The position numbers and the translations under genes are program-made. Below, in pieces: positions 1 through 8,533 of a DNA stretch of 64,000 nucleotides (position 1 is the first letter of the stretch; each line of letters opens with the position of its first letter). The DNA comes from Pseudobutyrivibrio sp. YE44. GTDB lineage: Bacteria; Bacillota; Clostridia; Lachnospirales; Lachnospiraceae. Under the pieces are notes generated by a model that saw nothing but the letters and a program-made list of their open reading frames with translations, did no database searches and was not told where the DNA came from. Location of the stretch: the NCBI RefSeq assembly GCF_900104335.1, contig NZ_FMXT01000008.1:1-64000 (forward strand), read 5' to 3'.

Positions 1-1
1 A

Positions 2-430
2 TCAATAGAAGAGGCAGCAGTCGAAGAAGTACCGGTAGAAGACTTAGGAATTGACTTGGAAATGCCGGTGGCAGAAGAAGCACCAGCAGAAGAGCCACCA
101 ATGGAAGAGGCAGTAGCAGAGGAGGCTCCTGTTGAGGAACCAGTAGCCGAAGAACCTCCAGCTGAGGAAATAATCTTAGAAAGTACTCCTGAGGAACCAA
201 CTGAAGAAGTAATACTAACAGAAGAACCTTCAGTAGATTTGGATGCATTGTTAGAGGAAGTTGGAGGACCTGCAGAGGAAGAAGCACCAGCCGAGGAACC
301 AGTTTCTGAGGTACCAGCAGAAGAACCTAAGTCAGATGAAATAATTATTCCTGATGTAGGTGTAGATTTAACAGATCCTAACAGAGTAATGAGTGCTGAA
401 GAGATAGAAAAGCTATTTGCTAACATTTAA
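2..430 (+). CDS. C-terminal part of Glu/Pro/Ala-rich protein (5' truncated by window)
   Basis: The reading frame is open from the first bases, so the gene begins upstream of the window and only its last 142 residues are visible. They are very rich in Glu, Pro, Ala and Val, with repeats of the type AEEAPAEEP, which is a disordered, strongly acidic linker. The last 20 residues change character and end in MSAEEIEKLFANI, which resembles the short helical CheY-binding motif at the N terminus of FliM/FliY-type flagellar switch proteins. The family is not recognised. The protein could be a scaffold or adaptor with a C-terminal docking helix. The gene is followed by a good intrinsic terminator. Confidence 0.75.
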   Translation, partial: SIEEAAVEEVPVEDLGIDLEMPVAEEAPAEEPPMEEAVAEEAPVEEPVAEEPPAEEIILESTPEEPTEEVILTEEPSVDLDALLEEVGGPAEEEAPAEEPVSEVPAEEPKSDEIIIPDVGVDLTDPNRVMSAEEIEKLFANI

Positions 431-436
431 AATTTT

Positions 437-470
437 AATACCTGTCTCATAAAGAGGCAGGTATTATTTA
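437..470 (+). terminator. Intrinsic terminator
   Basis: A 12-bp stem (AATACCTGTCTC paired with GAGGCAGGTATT, one G-U pair) with a short loop is followed by a weak T-rich tract. It lies 7 bases after the stop codon of the Glu-rich gene. Confidence 0.8.
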
Positions 471-582
471 TTTATATAGTTAAATTGTTATCCTAAAGAT
501 AAATTAGGGGTACAATTCAGAAAGCTTAATAAAAAGTCAAAACAGAAAAAGTGAAAAAATCGAAAAAAATTAAAAAAAACAC

Positions 583-611
583 TTGCAAAAAAATGATTTA
601 GCATATATACT
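583..611 (+). promoter_or_regulatory. Probable promoter of tRNA-Lys
   Basis: TTGCAA at 583 and TATACT at 606 are separated by 17 bases and lie 34 bases upstream of the tRNA, in very AT-rich DNA. Confidence 0.6.
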
Positions 612-645
612 AATATTCGTTGCTGAGGCAATAACAAATAAATAT

Positions 646-718
646 GCGCGACTAGCTCAGCTGGCAGAGCACCTGACTCTTAATCAGGGTGTCCAGGGTT
701 CGAACCCCTGGTCGCGCA
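646..718 (+). tRNA. tRNA-Lys (CTT anticodon)
   Basis: A full cloverleaf can be folded. The acceptor stem GCGCGAC pairs with GTCGCGC, there is a D arm with CAGCTGGCAG, the anticodon arm CCTGA-CTCTTAA-TCAGG carries CTT, and the T arm contains GGTTCGAACC. The discriminator base is A, and CCA is not encoded. The anticodon reads AAG lysine codons. A strong terminator follows directly, so the gene is transcribed alone. Confidence 0.95.
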
Positions 719-725
719 CGAAACA

Positions 726-756
726 AACGTCGAGATAAACTCGACGTTATTTTTTG
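726..756 (+). terminator. Intrinsic terminator of tRNA-Lys
   Basis: A perfect 9-bp stem (AACGTCGAG / CTCGACGTT) with a 5-base loop is followed by ATTTTTTG. Confidence 0.9.
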
Positions 757-773
757 TATAAAAGAATATAGAA

Positions 774-830
774 GAAAAAAGCGACCTCACAGTTTTACCA
801 TGCGTAAGCACATAAACCTTGGAGGTCGCT
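774..830 (-). terminator. Terminator downstream of trmB
   Basis: Read on the minus strand, AGCGACCTC pairs with GAGGTCGCT (9 bp) around a long loop with a further small hairpin, followed by a T run. It lies just after the trmB stop codon. Confidence 0.75.
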
Positions 831-845
831 TAATAATCTTTATAA

Positions 846-1490
846 TTATCTACTTGCAATTAACTTATAAATAGGATTACCCATAGAAGAGAATTTTTCC
901 TCGTACTCAGTCATGACATTTCCTTGATTCATATCAGAATCATTGTGTAAATCATAAGTAACAGCATCTAATTTCCATAGTGGGTGATTGTTAATTTCCT
1001 CTACAGAAAAATCAAATAAATCCTTATTATCAGTTTTAAATTCAATATTACCTTCTTTAGTAAGAATAGAATTATATCTATTTAAGAAGGTAGATGAAGT
1101 AAGTCTTCGTTTGCTATGTCTATCCTTAGGCCAAGGATCACTAAAGTTCAAATATATCTTATCAACTTCACCACAGCTAAAGATATCAAGAATCTCTGCT
1201 GCATCAAAACAAATAAAACGAAGATTAGGAATTTCCTCTTCTTGAACCTTTTGAATAGCACGTAAGAGGACGCTGGTGTATCTCTCGATTCCTATATAAT
1301 TAATATTAGGATTATTCTTAGCAAGAGTAGTGATAAACTGGCCCTTACCCATGCCAATTTCAATGTGGATAGGATTATCGTTATTGAAAATTTCAGATTT
1401 ATAGTTACCTTTAAACTTTGCAGGGGTATTAATACAGTAGCTGCTGTTTGATACAACTTCATCAGCCCCTGGAATATTTCTTAATCTCAT
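846..1490 (-). CDS. trmB: tRNA (guanine-N7-)-methyltransferase TrmB
   Basis: The enzyme uses S-adenosylmethionine to methylate G46 of tRNA to m7G in the cytoplasm. The protein is about 214 residues, the usual length. The SAM-binding motif reads EIGMGKGQF, followed by YIGIE. The family signature NFSDPWPKDRHSKRRL is present, as is the later EFKTDN segment. I chose the ATG at 1490 because GGAGG lies about 5 bases upstream of it; the frame stays open five codons further but without a ribosome binding site. It is a single gene, transcribed away from the carboxypeptidase gene that follows. Confidence 0.95.
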   Translation of the reverse strand: MRLRNIPGADEVVSNSSYCINTPAKFKGNYKSEIFNNDNPIHIEIGMGKGQFITTLAKNNPNINYIGIERYTSVLLRAIQKVQEEEIPNLRFICFDAAEILDIFSCGEVDKIYLNFSDPWPKDRHSKRRLTSSTFLNRYNSILTKEGNIEFKTDNKDLFDFSVEEINNHPLWKLDAVTYDLHNDSDMNQGNVMTEYEEKFSSMGNPIYKLIASR

Positions 1491-1644
1491 AGATTCCTCC
1501 ATCAAATAAAATCGAATGAAATTATATCATAAAAAATGATGTACAAATACTCTAACTTTCGGATAAAAAAGTGGCGTTACATGTTTATTTTCATTATAAT
1601 CAATGATGTGAATAAAAAGAAAGAAATGAAGTCGGTAGTAAAAT

Positions 1645-3036
1645 ATGAGTATTAAAAAATCAATTTCAAAGCTTTTAGCTTTTTTATTTTTGACAAATTC
1701 CCTAGTAGCAGCAAATACAATGGAAGTAAAGGCTGCAGATTATTGGCCTGGAGGAATCGATGTTACGGCTGAATCAGCTATCATAATGGAAGAGGAAACA
1801 GGAACAATCCTATATTCAAAGAATATGGATGAGGTTCACTTCCCAGCCAGTATTACAAAGATAATGACTGCTCTTCTTACTTTAGAAAATTGCCAGCTAG
1901 ACGAGACAGTAACCTTTTCAGCTGAGGCTGTATATGGCACAGAGCTAGGATCTTCTAGTATTGCTAGAGATGTGAATGAAGAGATGACAGTGGAGCAGAC
2001 CTTATATGGTATGATGCTGGAATCTGCTAACGAATGTGCCTATGCTCTCGGCGAGCATGTGGCAGGAGATATGTCTTCCTTTGTTGACATGATGAATGAC
2101 AGAGCAAAGGAGCTTGGATGTACAAACACTCACTTTAATAATTCAAACGGTTTGCCAGACGATGAACATTATACAACTGCCCATGATATGGCTTTAATTG
2201 CCAGAGCAGCTTACTCTATACCAAAGTTTGCAGAGATTGTTGGAACAAAAAGCTACACAATACCACCTACAAATAAGCATCCAGATCCTACTCCTCTTAA
2301 TAATCATCATCAGATGCTTCACTATTACAAGACAAACAAATATCTTTATGATGGTTGTCTAGGTGGAAAAACTGGATATACAGTTGTGGCAGGAGCTACG
2401 CTAGTTACTTACGCTAAAAAAGATGGAATGACTCTTATCTGCGTAGTAATGAAGGATACAGTTGGCGAGCAATATACTGATACTACAAACCTATTTGAAT
2501 ATTGTTTTAGCAATTTTAGCAAATATGCAGTTAAGGATTTTGCTTCAATATCTGAGACAGACACAAATGTGACAGGTGTACTCAGTGAAAATAGTGAGTT
2601 AATAAAGATTGATAAAAAGGGCTTAATAGTAATTCCTAAGACAGCAAGTGTATTGGATGTTCAGTCTACAGTAGTGCCTTATAGTGATGAGAACGATAAA
2701 GCAGTTGTTGGTCAGCTGAGGTATACTTATGCAGATAGAAGTGTGGGAATGGCAAACCTATTGTTTACCAATGCAGAAGTAGAAAGCTATCCATTTGATA
2801 ATTTACCAGTGAAAAAAGGTGGAAGTGGAAAGGATTATATCCAAGTAGACTATCCAAAGATTGGTTTAGTAATACTGGCCATCATAGTTTTAGTAGTAAT
2901 TGTGCTATATATCAGAAGTAAGTCAAGCGAGATACTTTTAGCCAGACATAGATATAAAAGTAAGCACACAAAACCAGAGAAAACAAACCTTACTATCATA
3001 AGAAGTAATGGAAAGAAGCGTAGAAGACGCAGATAA
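1645..3036 (+). CDS. Serine-type D-Ala-D-Ala carboxypeptidase (DacF-like PBP, peptidase S11)
   Basis: The enzyme trims the terminal D-Ala from peptidoglycan stem peptides outside the membrane. It starts with a signal peptide (about residues 1-30, ending near AANTMEVKA). The three active-site motifs of the S11 family are visible: SITK (SxxK), SAN (SxN) and KTGYT (KTG). A PBP5-like C-terminal beta domain follows, then a membrane segment with VILAIIVLVVIVLYI and a very basic tail ending in RRRRR. The true membrane segment at the C terminus replaces the amphipathic anchor of classical PBP5. The length of 463 residues fits the DacF group. Confidence 0.92.
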   Translation: MSIKKSISKLLAFLFLTNSLVAANTMEVKAADYWPGGIDVTAESAIIMEEETGTILYSKNMDEVHFPASITKIMTALLTLENCQLDETVTFSAEAVYGTELGSSSIARDVNEEMTVEQTLYGMMLESANECAYALGEHVAGDMSSFVDMMNDRAKELGCTNTHFNNSNGLPDDEHYTTAHDMALIARAAYSIPKFAEIVGTKSYTIPPTNKHPDPTPLNNHHQMLHYYKTNKYLYDGCLGGKTGYTVVAGATLVTYAKKDGMTLICVVMKDTVGEQYTDTTNLFEYCFSNFSKYAVKDFASISETDTNVTGVLSENSELIKIDKKGLIVIPKTASVLDVQSTVVPYSDENDKAVVGQLRYTYADRSVGMANLLFTNAEVESYPFDNLPVKKGGSGKDYIQVDYPKIGLVILAIIVLVVIVLYIRSKSSEILLARHRYKSKHTKPEKTNLTIIRSNGKKRRRRR

Positions 3037-3083
3037 AGATATATAATGTCTTGGTAATCTAAAATAAAGACAAATATAAAATA

Positions 3084-3121
3084 AAAACGACAGCAGATTT
3101 TTAAAAAGCTGTCGTTTTTTA
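3084..3121 (+). terminator. Intrinsic terminator
   Basis: AAAACGACAGC pairs with GCTGTCGTTTT (11 bp), and T residues follow. The structure is nearly symmetrical, so it may serve both convergent genes. Confidence 0.85.
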
Positions 3122-3165
3122 TATATTAAGGACTGAAGATAAATATTATTAATTGATAGTACAAC

Positions 3166-3678
3166 TTATCTATTTATCAGACTATTTATTAATATTTCTA
3201 GCTGATGTTTATTGGTAGTAAACAATATAATACCATTTGAAGAATTAATCATGGTTATTATTTTATCAGCAAAGGTTTCGGATTCAGATAGGAGCTGATA
3301 AAGATAATCCTTGTATGTACCGTCGGCTTTAAGGAAAAGTGTCTCGTATTCTTCAAAGGGTTGAAGGCTCGCATTAGTTTTTCCAAGTAGAAAAGCAATT
3401 TCTTTATCCTGGTTTAGTTGAGCTTCTGTTTTATTTATGATGAAATAGCCACGCTCATCCTTTGGCATCTCCAAAGCCTTAACCGCTCTTTGAACCTGTT
3501 TAGTCAAACTATCACTTGCAGGATATAGAGACTGAAAGTAGCTCATAAAATCAGCAGCAGTTTTAAAGTGCTCATTGGTGCCACGTTCAAGTACCTCTGT
3601 CATAAGAATCTTCTTAATGACTTTTTCACATTCCTTACGAGAAGGATTTTTTCTAAGTGTAATCTTCTCTTCAGACAT
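3166..3678 (-). CDS. Putative transcriptional regulator, ArgR-like architecture
   Basis: This is a protein of about 170 residues with no signal peptide or membrane segment. Residues 15-75 look like a winged helix, and the stretch SLTKQVQRAVKALEMPKDERGYFI has the spacing of the ArgR recognition helix and wing. The C-terminal end (INSSNGIILFTT) resembles the ArgR ligand-binding strand. The similarity is by eye only. A divergent ArgR/AhrC paralogue or an unrelated winged-helix protein are both possible. The start at 3678 is chosen because GGGAGG lies just upstream. Confidence 0.6.
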   Translation of the reverse strand: MSEEKITLRKNPSRKECEKVIKKILMTEVLERGTNEHFKTAADFMSYFQSLYPASDSLTKQVQRAVKALEMPKDERGYFIINKTEAQLNQDKEIAFLLGKTNASLQPFEEYETLFLKADGTYKDYLYQLLSESETFADKIITMINSSNGIILFTTNKHQLEILINSLINR

Positions 3679-3872
3679 AAAAACCTCCCAAAAAGACAAA
3701 AATAATAGTTCTATGAATATTATACGACATAAATAATGCGAAAAAAAGACAATAGTGTCTTTTTAATAATTAAAACACCCGGAAATCCTTGAAACTAAAG
3801 GATTTGACAGGGATTTCAGGGAATGGGATAATAAAAAATAATTACCTCGTTAAAGAGTAAGGAGTGGGGAAA

Positions 3873-4505
3873 ATGGAAATGCTATTATCAAGAGATGAAA
3901 AGAAGCAATACCAGCTAGAGCAGATTAATGATCTGGTTGAAAACAATGAGGGTTTGGTGAAAGCCAGTGATATTGATGCTCTTGGGGTAGATTACAGACG
4001 AGTATTAAAGTTCGTGGAGGAAGGCTATCTTATTAGAGTGAAAAGCGGCTATTACACCACTAAATATTACGAGTGTGACGAGGACCAGTGGATTCGAAAG
4101 CTTTTTGGTGAAGATGGAATTCTTACTATGGAATCAGCTCTTTATGTATATGGCTACCTAAAAGATAGACCATATAAATGGAGTATTGCAATTAACAAAA
4201 ATACTAGCAAATCCAGATTCAATATAGATTATCCAATAGTGGTGCCTTATTATACTGAGCCTGAGGTTCTGGAAATAGGTGTTACAGAAGCAGATTTCGC
4301 AGGTGGCAAAATGAAGATTTACACCAAGGAACGATTAATCTGCGATTTTTTGAAATACCAGGAAAAGGTTGATAGAGAAGATTTCAAAAAAGGAGTATGG
4401 GCATACATCATGGACGAGGACAAGGATGTGGCTAAGCTCATGGAATATGCAAAGGAACGTAAGGTACTTAAGAAAGTTCAAACTATGATAGGTGTGTGGC
4501 TCTAA
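3873..4505 (+). CDS. AbiEi-like antitoxin / transcriptional regulator
   Basis: The 210-residue protein has an N-terminal winged-helix segment (about residues 20-70: LVKASDIDALGVDYRRVLKFVEEGYLIRV...YY), typical of the AbiEi antitoxin family. The C-terminal part resembles the AbiEi antitoxin domain (YTKERLICDFLKYQEKVDREDFKKGVWAY). Antitoxins of this type repress their own operon. The start at 3873 has AAGGAG about 8 bases upstream. Its stop codon overlaps the next start (TAATG), so the pair is translationally coupled. Confidence 0.8.
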   Translation: MEMLLSRDEKKQYQLEQINDLVENNEGLVKASDIDALGVDYRRVLKFVEEGYLIRVKSGYYTTKYYECDEDQWIRKLFGEDGILTMESALYVYGYLKDRPYKWSIAINKNTSKSRFNIDYPIVVPYYTEPEVLEIGVTEADFAGGKMKIYTKERLICDFLKYQEKVDREDFKKGVWAYIMDEDKDVAKLMEYAKERKVLKKVQTMIGVWL

Positions 4506-5359
4506 TGATTAATAGATTACACATTAAAGAAAAAGCAGAAGAACTGAATATTCCCTTTAAGAATTTGCTCAGTGCAGCAGTAGCTGAAATCATTATTGAA
4601 TTACTGGCAAATGGAAAATATTGTAATGAGCTATATTTATGTAATTCCACAGATTTCACTCCAGAAATATATAGGGATATATGCATAGGAAATATCTATT
4701 ACGAGTATGTAAAGGATATTGATGGAAAAATGTCGATCCTTTATATGCGAGATATTTTGAAGGAGATAATGGCCAAGGCATCCCTAGAAGCTTTTGTTGT
4801 AAGTGGCAGTGTGGATGAAACAGGAATTAGCCTTCGCATTACAGTGGACGAAATGTACATACCTCTTCATATACACTTTAGAAAACACAGGGGTGCCCAC
4901 GAGCCTGAAATGATTAAGCTAAAGCTCACAGCTTATGAAAATCGTGTGGTGGATGTACTTACAAATCCAAAGGAAGATGAATTGGTAAAATGCTTGTCGG
5001 AGATAATCGAAAAGCTAGAGCTGATTAACGATATGGATCAGTATTATTATGCCTACGAGATTCTTTCTACATGTCCAGTAAATGGACGAAAGGTGAAGGA
5101 CAATCTTTCTAAGGAATTGGAAGAAAAAAGAATAGTAATCGATGCTAGCAGATTAAATATGTTGGCTAGCTACACCGATTACACATACATGAAAAAGAAG
5201 TGGAAAGTAGAATTACGACAAAAAAAGAAGTCTGAACCACAGTGGTCAGACGTGAATAATTGTCTTATGAACTTTCTTGGACCAATCTGGGAAGCAATGG
5301 AAAAGAATGTTGTTTTCCTGGGAGACTGGATGCCTCAGCTAAAGCGCTTCCTAGATTAG
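4505..5359 (+). CDS. Divergent AbiEii-like partner of the antitoxin
   Basis: This 284-residue protein is coupled to the AbiEi-like gene, where a nucleotidyltransferase toxin (AbiEii) is expected. Its layout fits: an N-terminal helical part, a central beta-rich part (LRITVDEMYIPLHIHFRKH), a segment like the usual KLTAYENR...VLTNPKED..., and a helical end. I cannot find the catalytic GGT/GS motif or the paired aspartates of active nucleotidyltransferases, so it is either a strongly diverged toxin or an inactive one. No signal peptide or membrane segment is visible. Identification rests on position and topology. Confidence 0.55.
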   Translation: MINRLHIKEKAEELNIPFKNLLSAAVAEIIIELLANGKYCNELYLCNSTDFTPEIYRDICIGNIYYEYVKDIDGKMSILYMRDILKEIMAKASLEAFVVSGSVDETGISLRITVDEMYIPLHIHFRKHRGAHEPEMIKLKLTAYENRVVDVLTNPKEDELVKCLSEIIEKLELINDMDQYYYAYEILSTCPVNGRKVKDNLSKELEEKRIVIDASRLNMLASYTDYTYMKKKWKVELRQKKKSEPQWSDVNNCLMNFLGPIWEAMEKNVVFLGDWMPQLKRFLD

Positions 5360-5366
5360 CGATATT

Positions 5367-5981
5367 TTAGGAAGTAAAGTTGTGTTTTAAAACAGAGAAA
5401 ACCGCGTAGTAATATGATTGCCTGTCATTAACTTTATAGAATTGTTGTTCAACTGAAATTGGTGAAACAGTTTCAATTTCAGAGCAGTCAATAAGATTAT
5501 TGTTACATTCTTCTAGTAAGAAGGAACGTATATCTTTTTTGAAAAAATTGTTTTTGAACATACCGCCGATGCATTGTTTATTACAAACTCCACAGATTGC
5601 ATCGTTATTATCATCGAACATAATGGAAGTGTAATCGTAATTCTCTGACCTATCGTAAAGATAGACAGCGGTACGAGGATCTAAAAATGGAGTATCCACT
5701 GTCATGAAAAAAGCACGGTCTCCGGAAACCATAGTGAGGCATGAAAGAATAGCGCCGTAAGGGCCAGCATTTCTGGAAATATCAGGAATCTCCTGAGCGT
5801 TAAGACCAAGATGAGCAAGGTCACCTCTTTCATTTACGGAAAGATAAATCTTATCAAAAAAAGGGCTGAATTTATCATAGATATACTCAACCATAGTCTT
5901 ATCTTCAAAAGGTAATAATGCTTTTTTTGTGCCCATGCGTGAGCTATCGCCACCGCAAAGAATAACTAGTGTTCTGTTCAT
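5367..5981 (-). CDS. MobA-like nucleotidyltransferase (molybdenum cofactor guanylyltransferase family)
   Basis: The protein of about 204 residues starts with the NTP-transferase signature LCGGDSSRMGTKKALLPFEDKTMVEY, which binds the nucleotide (the G-x-S-x-R-M-G form of MobA). Later it has PYGAILSCLTMV and FFMTVDTPFLD, matching the metal-binding Asp of the family. MobA attaches GMP to molybdopterin, but MobA-like proteins also act on other substrates. No other molybdenum genes are near, so the exact substrate is open. The start at 5981 follows an AGGAGG site; upstream in-frame codons lack one. Confidence 0.8.
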   Translation of the reverse strand: MNRTLVILCGGDSSRMGTKKALLPFEDKTMVEYIYDKFSPFFDKIYLSVNERGDLAHLGLNAQEIPDISRNAGPYGAILSCLTMVSGDRAFFMTVDTPFLDPRTAVYLYDRSENYDYTSIMFDDNNDAICGVCNKQCIGGMFKNNFFKKDIRSFLLEECNNNLIDCSEIETVSPISVEQQFYKVNDRQSYYYAVFSVLKHNFTS

Positions 5982-6044
5982 GTAATCCTCCTGATGATTT
6001 AGGATAATTATATTAATTTTCATAGGAAAATAAAAGATAGTAAT

Positions 6045-7403
6045 ATGAGTTTAAAAGAAACTTTAGAAAAGTATTCAAAATCAAACATGTATCCTTTCCA
6101 TATGCCAGGTCATAAGCGCAGGCTTAAAGGCTGCTATGAAATAGATATGACAGAGGTTCCAGGAGTAGATGATTTGCATGATCCAGAGGATGTCATTTTT
6201 CAGGATCAAAAAAGAATGGCAAAGCTTTACGGAGCCGATGAAAGCTATTTTTTGGTAGGTGGTTCCACAGTAGGAAATCTTGCTGCTTTATACGCAACAT
6301 GTAGCGAGGGTGATACTGTTATTATCCAGAGAAACTCTCATAAAAGCGTTTATAATTCGGCAATGCTCAGACATTTAAAGGTTGAATATATATGCCCAAG
6401 GCTTTTTGATAATGGAATTTATCAGGCGGTTTCTTTGGAGGAAGTTCATCAGGCGGTAGAAAAAGCGAAGAATCCAAGGGCTATAGTGCTTACATCACCA
6501 ACCTATGAAGGTTATCACTGCAAGATTAAAGAGATAGCGGACTATTGCCACGAAAAAGAAATAATACTTGTGGTGGATCAGGCACACGGAGCCCATTTGG
6601 GATTTCATCCATCTTTTACAAATTCTGCTGTGAAATATGCTGATATAACAATACAAAGTCTTCATAAAACCTTGCCAGCCTTAACTCAGACTGCGGTAAT
6701 GCATGTATCGCAAGGTAGAGTTGATTTAAACAGGCTTCGAGAGGCTTTAGACATATACGAAAGCAGTTCACCATCCTACGTTTTAATGAATTCTATTAGC
6801 CAGTGTATGGATATACTGGAAGAAGGCGTTGATTTATTTGAGAACTATGTGGATAAGCTTCAGAATTTCTACAAGGCTTGTGGACAATTAAAGCATTTGA
6901 AAGTTGTTGAAGATACAGATGAAAATAAGGATCCAGGTAAGCTGATAATATCCACCAAGAACACAAACATCACAGGAGTGGAGCTAGCAAGAATACTTAG
7001 AGAAAAATATGAGCTTGAAACAGAGCTATCAAGTTTTTCTTATGTGCTTGCCATGACAAGCATAATGGATTCTGAAGAAGGATTTTTGCGACTAGAGAAG
7101 GCCTTGCTAGAAATAGACGAAAACCTAACCACAGGAAATGTTGAGGTTCCAAGAATCGATTATAGGCCAACAAAGAAAATAGAATTATACGAAGCTAAAT
7201 CAAATAGAGCAACAGATGTTAAGTTGGAGGATGCTATAAACAAAGTATCTGCAGCCATGGTTTGTATATATCCACCGGGGGCACCTTTAATAGTTCCTGG
7301 AGAGGAAATATCGACGGAAACAGTGGACATAATAAGCTTTGCAAAAGCAAAAGGGTTGCACGTAACAGGCCTTAATAAAGGGCTTATCTCCGTTGTCAAT
7401 TAA
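6045..7403 (+). CDS. PLP-dependent Orn/Lys/Arg decarboxylase family protein
   Basis: This is a short member of the family, 452 residues, without the N-terminal wing domain of the large biodegradative enzymes. It has the N-terminal motif FHMPGHKR, the PLP-phosphate binding segment VGGSTVGN, the Asp motif VVDQAHGAHLGF, and the PLP lysine in QSLHKTLPALTQ. The C-terminal decarboxylase domain (PPGAPLIVPGE) is also seen. It resembles Bacillus YaaO by size and location: it sits directly upstream of the guanylate-kinase-like, yaaR, holB, ricT series as in Bacillus. The substrate (Arg, Lys or Orn) cannot be read from sequence. Confidence 0.9.
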   Translation: MSLKETLEKYSKSNMYPFHMPGHKRRLKGCYEIDMTEVPGVDDLHDPEDVIFQDQKRMAKLYGADESYFLVGGSTVGNLAALYATCSEGDTVIIQRNSHKSVYNSAMLRHLKVEYICPRLFDNGIYQAVSLEEVHQAVEKAKNPRAIVLTSPTYEGYHCKIKEIADYCHEKEIILVVDQAHGAHLGFHPSFTNSAVKYADITIQSLHKTLPALTQTAVMHVSQGRVDLNRLREALDIYESSSPSYVLMNSISQCMDILEEGVDLFENYVDKLQNFYKACGQLKHLKVVEDTDENKDPGKLIISTKNTNITGVELARILREKYELETELSSFSYVLAMTSIMDSEEGFLRLEKALLEIDENLTTGNVEVPRIDYRPTKKIELYEAKSNRATDVKLEDAINKVSAAMVCIYPPGAPLIVPGEEISTETVDIISFAKAKGLHVTGLNKGLISVVN

Positions 7404-7451
7404 AGCTTTGTGAATTATACTTTAAACATAAATACAAGTGAAGAGGATTAT

Positions 7452-8039
7452 ATGGGTAGGATTTTTTGCATAATGGGCAAAAGCTCGTCAGGTAAGGACA
7501 CAATTTTTAAGATTTTGCTCCAGAGAAAGGATATTAACGTTAAGAGGATTGTTAGCTATACAACAAGACCTCAACGCAGTCATGAAAAGCCAGGAGATGA
7601 ATACAATTTTGTTACGATAGAAGAGAAGGACAGATTGTTAGCAGAGGGAAAGGTTATTGAGCTTCGCAAATACGATACTGTTCACGGCCCATGGTTTTAC
7701 TTTACTGTGGACGATGAAAGCGTAGATCTATCACAGGATGATTATCTTATGATTGGCACTGTTGAAAGCTTTGTTAAAATCCGTGATTACTACGGAGCTG
7801 ACAAGGTTTTGCCGATATATATAGAGGTAGATGATGGTATAAGACTCAGTCGTGCCCTTGAAAGAGAGCGCAGCCAAGAGCATCCAAAATACGAGGAAAT
7901 GTGCAGAAGATTTCTTGCAGACCAGCAGGATTTTTCTGAGGAAAACCTTAAGAAGGCAAACATAACCAACGTATTTAACAACAACGAGGATAGTGCCATT
8001 ACCAGCGACAATATAGCAGCATTCATAAACGGAAAGTAA
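7452..8039 (+). CDS. Guanylate-kinase-like protein
   Basis: This protein of 195 residues has the P-loop GKSSSGKDT near its start and the guanylate-kinase signature SYTTRPQRSHEKPGDEYNFV, which holds the GMP-binding residues. A second kinase-type segment ELRKYDTVHGPWFYF replaces the usual GNxYGT loop, so it is a variant rather than a standard Gmk. I chose the ATG at 7452 (GAAGAGGATTAT upstream) because the codons before it (TTG at 7410) have no ribosome binding site. In Bacillus thymidylate kinase occupies this place in the operon. Confidence 0.85.
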   Translation: MGRIFCIMGKSSSGKDTIFKILLQRKDINVKRIVSYTTRPQRSHEKPGDEYNFVTIEEKDRLLAEGKVIELRKYDTVHGPWFYFTVDDESVDLSQDDYLMIGTVESFVKIRDYYGADKVLPIYIEVDDGIRLSRALERERSQEHPKYEEMCRRFLADQQDFSEENLKKANITNVFNNNEDSAITSDNIAAFINGK

Positions 8040-8063
8040 AAGTCTTTCCTACGAGGTGTATGT

Positions 8064-8504
8064 ATGGATATTCGAGTAAGTGATGTTAGTCAGGTTAACC
8101 AGGTGGACGCTCCAAAAGCAACGGCCCCTGTGGATGATACTTTCAAATTCACACTTGCAGCAGCGGTGGATGATGCGGAGCTTCAGGAAAAGCTTACAAA
8201 TCTTTTAAACGACATCACCACTCAGGGAAAGCTGTTGTCTGAGCATATGGATATCCGTGATATGAAACGCTATCGCGGTCTGGTTAAGGATTTCTTGAAC
8301 GAGGTTGTTAACAGATCACACAAGTTTTCTAGAGAAAACTTTCTTGATAGACGTGGTCGTCACAGAGTGTATGGTATGATAAAGCTTGTGGATGAAAAAA
8401 TGGACGAGCTTGCCACAGCACTTGTACAGGATGAGATGGACCATTTAGATATACTTAACAGAGTGGATGAAATCAGAGGATTGCTTTTAGATATCATCAC
8501 CTAA
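8064..8504 (+). CDS. yaaR: YaaR family protein (DUF327)
   Basis: This small all-helical protein of 146 residues has a flexible N terminus (residues 1-30) and the conserved segment [22 protein letters not shown] followed by [20 protein letters not shown], characteristic of DUF327. Its biochemical role is unknown. It lies just before holB, as in Bacillus and most Clostridia, which supports the call. Confidence 0.88.
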   Translation: MDIRVSDVSQVNQVDAPKATAPVDDTFKFTLAAAVDDAELQEKLTNLLNDITTQGKLLSEHMDIRDMKRYRGLVKDFLNEVVNRSHKFSRENFLDRRGRHRVYGMIKLVDEKMDELATALVQDEMDHLDILNRVDEIRGLLLDIIT

Positions 8505-8533
8505 AAATAGATAGTAACTGGGAGAATTAATTA

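Noticed and set aside
646-718. tRNA-Lys as an integration site of another element
   Set aside because: No integrase and no duplicated tRNA end lie nearby; the gene has its own promoter and terminator.
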